Source: Caballeronia sp. SEWSISQ10-4 2
GTDB lineage: Bacteria; Pseudomonadota; Gammaproteobacteria; Burkholderiales; Burkholderiaceae
Reading direction: 5' to 3'
Assembly: GCF_030464885.1 (NCBI RefSeq)
Contig: NZ_JALPRJ010000058.1
Location: forward strand, 1 to 54,010
Length of the DNA stretch: 54,010 nt
Positions within the stretch are counted from its first letter, which is position 1. Every line of letters starts with the position of its first letter. Both the position numbers and the translations under genes were made by a program. Shown here piece by piece: positions 51,298 through 54,010 of this stretch. The notes under the pieces were generated by a model that was not told where the DNA came from, searched no databases, and worked only from the letters and a program-made list of their open reading frames with translations.

Positions 51298-51897
51298 TTA
51301 CCAGACACGATAGACGCGCCCGGTCTGCGGCCCTTCGACGCTACGCCGATAAGCCAACGCGACTTTCGCAACAGGAACACTCTCGAAACCTGGAAAGAAC
51401 GGGCCATACACCGAAGCAGATTCGGTCACGATGGTCGGACTGACGGCATTGATGCGCAGCCCACGCGGCAGCTCGATCGCGGCCGCTCGCACGAACCCTT
51501 CGACGGCGGCATTGACGGTGGTCGCATTGCTGCCCTGCCGAATCGGTTCATCGGCGACGATGCCGCTCGTCAGCGTGATCGAGCCGCCGTCGTTCAGGTG
51601 ATGTTGTCCCGCCAAGGCAACGCGTATCTGGCCGAGCAACTTATCCTGCAGGCCCAGGTTGAACTGTTCGGCGGTGGTTTCAGTGACGGGACCGAAATGC
51701 AGGTTGCCCGTTGCGGCGATGAGGGCATCGAATCGTCCAATGTGATTGAACAGCGCCTGCACACTTGCCGGATCGGTGATGTCGACCTGCCGGTCCCCAT
51801 GACTCCGACCCGCCACGACGATTTCATGCCGCGGCTGCATCTCTTCAACGATCGCGCGTCCGATCGTTCCCGTTCCTCCGATCACCACAATTTTCAT
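51298..51897 (-). CDS. Short-chain dehydrogenase-like protein (short form)
   Basis: 199-residue NAD(P)-binding protein with GGTGTIGRAI at the N-terminus and ALIAATGNLHFGP. The S-Y-K catalytic set is not intact: after LTSGIV the usual Tyr and Lys are replaced (SNATTVNAAVEGF). Length is short for the family but complete at both ends. GGGAG precedes ATG 51897. Divergent from a LysR gene with 103 bp between them, so likely its target. Confidence 0.82.
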   Translation of the reverse strand: MKIVVIGGTGTIGRAIVEEMQPRHEIVVAGRSHGDRQVDITDPASVQALFNHIGRFDALIAATGNLHFGPVTETTAEQFNLGLQDKLLGQIRVALAGQHHLNDGGSITLTSGIVADEPIRQGSNATTVNAAVEGFVRAAAIELPRGLRINAVSPTIVTESASVYGPFFPGFESVPVAKVALAYRRSVEGPQTGRVYRVW

Positions 51898-51981
51898 CGC
51901 AAGCTCCCTGATGCATAAAGAAGAGCCACGATTGTTGATCTCTCACCCAGTTAGTAAAAGACGCATAAGATTCGGACATCT

Positions 51982-51996
51982 CTAACTACTGGTTAG
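51982..51996. promoter_or_regulatory. LysR-type palindrome CTAAC-N5-GTTAG
   Basis: CTAACTACTGGTTAG contains the T-N11-A LysR signature and ends four bases before the LysR start codon. A further GTTAG half-site lies at 51950-51954, nearer the divergent SDR gene. The position suggests autoregulation as well as control of the SDR pair. Confidence 0.45.
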
Positions 51997-52000
51997 CAAT

Positions 52001-52894
52001 ATGGACAAGTTGCGGTGCATGGAGGCGTTCGTCGCCGTGGTCGAGACCGGGAATTTCAGCGCTGCGGCTGACAAGCTCGACGTGTCATCCGTCATGGTCG
52101 GTAAGCACATCCGGCAATTGGAAGAGCTGTTGGGCGCTCGCCTCCTCCAGCGCAGCACACGTCGGCAGAGCCTGACGGAAGCAGGTGCAGCCTTCTACGA
52201 AAGCGCGCGAACGGTGCTGGAGCAAGTGCGCGTGGCGGAGCATTCCATCGAAACCATGCAAGCAACGCCGCGCGGTCTCCTGCGCGTGAGCGCACCGGTG
52301 ACGCTCGGCGCATGCGCGGTCGCGCCGCTGATCTCGGACTATCTGCGTCAGCACACAGAAGTGAAGGTCGAGCTCGTGCTGAGCAACACGCGCGTGGATC
52401 TGATCGAAGAAGGTTTCGACATGGCGATACGAATCGGCGCGCTCGCCGACTCCGAGCTGGTCGCGCGGCCGTTGCAGCCTTATCGGATGATTATTTGTGC
52501 CGCGCCGGCCTATCTCGAACGGGCGGGCGTGCCGCGGACATCGGCGGACCTGGCCAACCATCAATGCCTGGCGCATCTGGTCTGGAATGGACGAACCGCC
52601 TGGCAACTCGAAGACAAGCCCGAGTATGCGTGGCCGGCAGAGACGCGCTTTGCTTCCAACGATGGGCAAGCGCTGCGCGCGGCGGCGGTGAATGGCGCGG
52701 GGTTGATACTTCAGCCGGAAGTCTTGCTGGCGGACGACCTTGCCGCGGGACGGCTCGTGCCCTTGCTGCAATCGCATGTGCCGGTGGCCCGCCCGGTGAA
52801 CCTCGTGTATCTTCGCGACCGCCGTCCGCGACGCAAGCTGATGAGTCTCGTGGAATATTTGCTTGAGCGGATGGGTGAGCCCGCGAACGCCTGA
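52001..52894 (+). CDS. LysR-family regulator (CrgA/AaeR-like group)
   Basis: 297-residue LTTR. The HTH starts MDKLRCMEAFVAVVETGNFS and includes SSVMVGKHIRQLEELLGARLL; the effector domain follows from about 92 (LRVSAPVTLGACAVAPLI). It belongs to the common group with GFDMAIRIGALADS. Divergent from two SDR genes, which it probably controls. Confidence 0.9.
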   Translation: MDKLRCMEAFVAVVETGNFSAAADKLDVSSVMVGKHIRQLEELLGARLLQRSTRRQSLTEAGAAFYESARTVLEQVRVAEHSIETMQATPRGLLRVSAPVTLGACAVAPLISDYLRQHTEVKVELVLSNTRVDLIEEGFDMAIRIGALADSELVARPLQPYRMIICAAPAYLERAGVPRTSADLANHQCLAHLVWNGRTAWQLEDKPEYAWPAETRFASNDGQALRAAAVNGAGLILQPEVLLADDLAAGRLVPLLQSHVPVARPVNLVYLRDRRPRRKLMSLVEYLLERMGEPANA

Positions 52895-52975
52895 AGCGGT
52901 ATCTGCGACCCCGCGATCTGCATCGAGCACGTTGGGACACGTGGCGCGTGGGTATCGCCTCCTACAATTGCGTCC

Positions 52976-53614
52976 ATGCCGCCGACAAATTCCAGACCGA
53001 CATCCGATCGTCATGCCGAGTTGATCGCTCGCGCGCTGGCTCACGCAGAGAGCCATCTCGATGAACCGCTGATAGCCGAAACGCTCGCTGATTGCGCCGC
53101 CATGTCGCGCCATCACTTTCACCGGGTGTTCCGCGCTTATACAGGTTGCACCGTGGCGAACTACATAACCCTGCTCCGCCTTCGGCGTGCCTGCGCGCTG
53201 CTGGTCAGCGGCCACGAGCCGGTACCGGATATTGCGTCGACGGTGGGTTACGAGTCCGCACAAGCGCTGGCAAAAGCGATGCGCCGCGATCTCGACACCA
53301 CGCCGACGGCTGTACGTCGAGGCGATGTCCCCAGGTGGGAGACGCTCCTGACAAGCTGTCACGAAGCCGAATTACCGTCTACTTTCAAAGGAGCCACCAC
53401 TATGCAAGTCTCTCGAATGACCCATTTGCCCGAGGATGTCGTCGCCCTTACTGCCACGGCGCGCGGCATGGTGGACAACAACATGATTCGTGCAGCGCAA
53501 CAAGCGTATGGAGAGTTGATGCAGGCGGTGGCCGGCGCCGGCCTTCTCGAACATGTGGCGAGTTATGTCAATCACCCCGCCCTGAAAGGGCGAGGCTTGT
53601 TAAATCAAGCCTGA
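52976..53614 (+). pseudogene. AraC-type regulator truncated by an IscB element
   Basis: The reading frame encodes a full AraC HTH pair at its N-terminus (about 20-118, MSRHHFHRVFRAYTGCTV, DIASTVGYESAQALAKAMRR) followed by a GyrI-like effector domain from about 143 (MQVSRMTHLPEDVVALTA). That domain should run for about 150 residues but is lost after about residue 198 (HVASYV). The last dozen or so codons (PALKGRGLLNQA) come from the left end of the inserted IscB element, whose hairpins begin at 53578. The DNA-binding domain is intact, so a shortened constitutive regulator is possible; loss of function is the default reading. Confidence 0.8.
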
Positions 53615-53862
53615 TTGACCAGCCTGAGCTGTGAGAGGTATCGCAGCTACGTGGTACGGAAGTTAAAGACTCACCCTGGGATGCTTCCTCAGTTCCAGGC
53701 TCTGAAACCTGCAGCCGCAGACAAGCTTTGGGTAGGCGCGAAACGGGCTGCGAGGATGTGCTGCCGTATCCCGAAAGGGACTAGGAGCCGTAGGCTCCGT
53801 CGCAACATTGGCGAGGGGAGCGGAGCCGAAAGGCTCCCGTTACAAGGCCCGTAAGGGCAGAG
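53560..53862 (+). ncRNA. Predicted IscB omega-RNA
   Basis: The gene-free stretch upstream of iscB is packed with hairpins: CGCCCT/AGGGCG with loop GAA (53578-53592), AGGCTTG/CAAGCCT (53593-53612), GGAGCC/GGCTCC with loop GTA (about 53784-53798), GGAGCC/GGCTCC with loop GAAA (about 53822-53838) and GCCC/GGGC with loop GTAA just before the ribosome site. In IscB systems the omega-RNA is encoded upstream of the gene and its guide is at the 5' end, copied from host DNA at the left flank. The guide here should come from the AraC effector domain around 53557-53574. Exact ends are not determinable. Confidence 0.72.
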
Positions 53863-54010
53863 AAGGAGATTTAGATTGGCGGTATTCATTTTGGACAGGC
53901 AGGGCCTGCCCTTGATGCCCTGCACAGAGAAACGTGCCCGGTTGTTACTGGAGCGCGGTCGGGCACGGGTGCATCGGGTTGTGCCCTTCGTTATCCGGCT
54001 GACTGACCGA
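53573..54010 (+). mobile_element. IscB element, left part (runs off the window)
   Basis: The left end is placed near 53573 where AraC coding similarity stops and the terminal hairpin CGCCCT-GAA-AGGGCG begins. The element then contains the omega-RNA region and the start of iscB. No tnpA is seen in this part. It belongs to the IS200/IS605-related ISC group, inserted in the same orientation as the AraC gene. Confidence 0.7.
53876..54010 (+). CDS. iscB: IscB RNA-guided nuclease, N-terminal 45 codons
   Basis: Partial gene cut by the window end, open to 54010. It starts at TTG 53876 with AAGGAGA six bases upstream and begins AVFILDRQGLPLMPCTEKRA, followed by LLLERGRARVHRVVPFVIRL. This contains the PLMP motif for which the IscB N-terminal domain is named, and the RRXRR-type start of RuvC-I. 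IscB is the RuvC-HNH nuclease family ancestral to Cas9; the RuvC and HNH catalytic residues lie beyond the window. The related IsrB lacks HNH and cannot be excluded from this fragment. Confidence 0.85.
   Translation, partial: MAVFILDRQGLPLMPCTEKRARLLLERGRARVHRVVPFVIRLTDR

Noticed and set aside
52085..53362. 425-codon minus-strand reading frame spanning the LysR and AraC genes
   Set aside because: It crosses two genes and their gap on the opposite strand, with no recognisable domain.
53578..53860. CRISPR array or tRNA cluster before the nuclease gene
   Set aside because: The hairpins differ in sequence and spacing, there are no regular direct repeats, and no tRNA cloverleaf or cas gene is seen. 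An IscB omega-RNA explains them better.
53876..54010. Cas9 N-terminus
   Set aside because: The PLMP motif and the upstream guide-RNA arrangement fit IscB, and no cas1, cas2 or repeat array accompanies it.

Overview
The window is high-GC bacterial DNA, most likely from a Burkholderiaceae genome of the Paraburkholderia/Caballeronia type. The evidence is a porin whose mature N-terminus reads QSSVTLYG, many LysR regulators each next to a small catabolic operon, MHS and MipA/OmpV proteins, and dense coding with few long gaps. The gene content is accessory and catabolic. I see no rRNA, tRNA, CRISPR array or replication gene.

Layout. 154-9956 (minus) is an eight-gene operon read deoC, tandem aldehyde dehydrogenase, FucU/RbsD mutarotase, ribokinase-family kinase, then a sugar ABC transporter. 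A DeoR-like operator lies over the promoter, and I read the operon as uptake and non-oxidative catabolism of 2-deoxyribose. 10067-10763 is a long imperfect inverted repeat in front of an orphan GAF-PAS-HisKA_2 histidine kinase. A racemase-like CaiB/AMACR gene follows, then a solitary TnpB element (about 13.7-15.35 kb) with a clear omega-RNA hairpin at its right end. 15428-23974 holds a secreted protein of unknown function, a DapA-like aldolase with an EamA exporter and an Lrp regulator, a LysR/M20 amidohydrolase/MHS permease set, and an aldo-keto reductase with a TIGR04076 protein.

24250-27363 is a DUF3311 plus sodium:solute symporter pair and a porin. 27385-33829 looks like one amino acid module: LysR, a close relative of 2,2-dialkylglycine decarboxylase, a complete polar amino acid ABC transporter and an XRE-cupin regulator. 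34114-40227 carries MipA/OmpV and a four-gene signalling operon (OmpR-type regulator, LysM-FecR protein, CHASE2 histidine kinase, DUF4136 lipoprotein). 41507-46408 has a ModA-like binding protein, a flavin-binding PNPOx protein, an MDR oxidoreductase, a LysR regulator and a diguanylate cyclase.

46441-50285 is an allantoate/ureidoglycolate set (allA, alc, dctA) with a divergent FCD/GntR regulator and a well-formed promoter and operator. 50480-52894 has two SDR proteins lacking the catalytic Tyr and a divergent LysR gene. At the right edge an AraC-type regulator is cut in its effector domain by the left end of an IscB element. Its omega-RNA region (about 53560-53862) and the first 45 codons of iscB are inside the window. 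The most unusual content is therefore two separate RNA-guided OMEGA loci, TnpB and IscB, about 38 kb apart, neither with a visible TnpA transposase; the IscB element is incomplete here.
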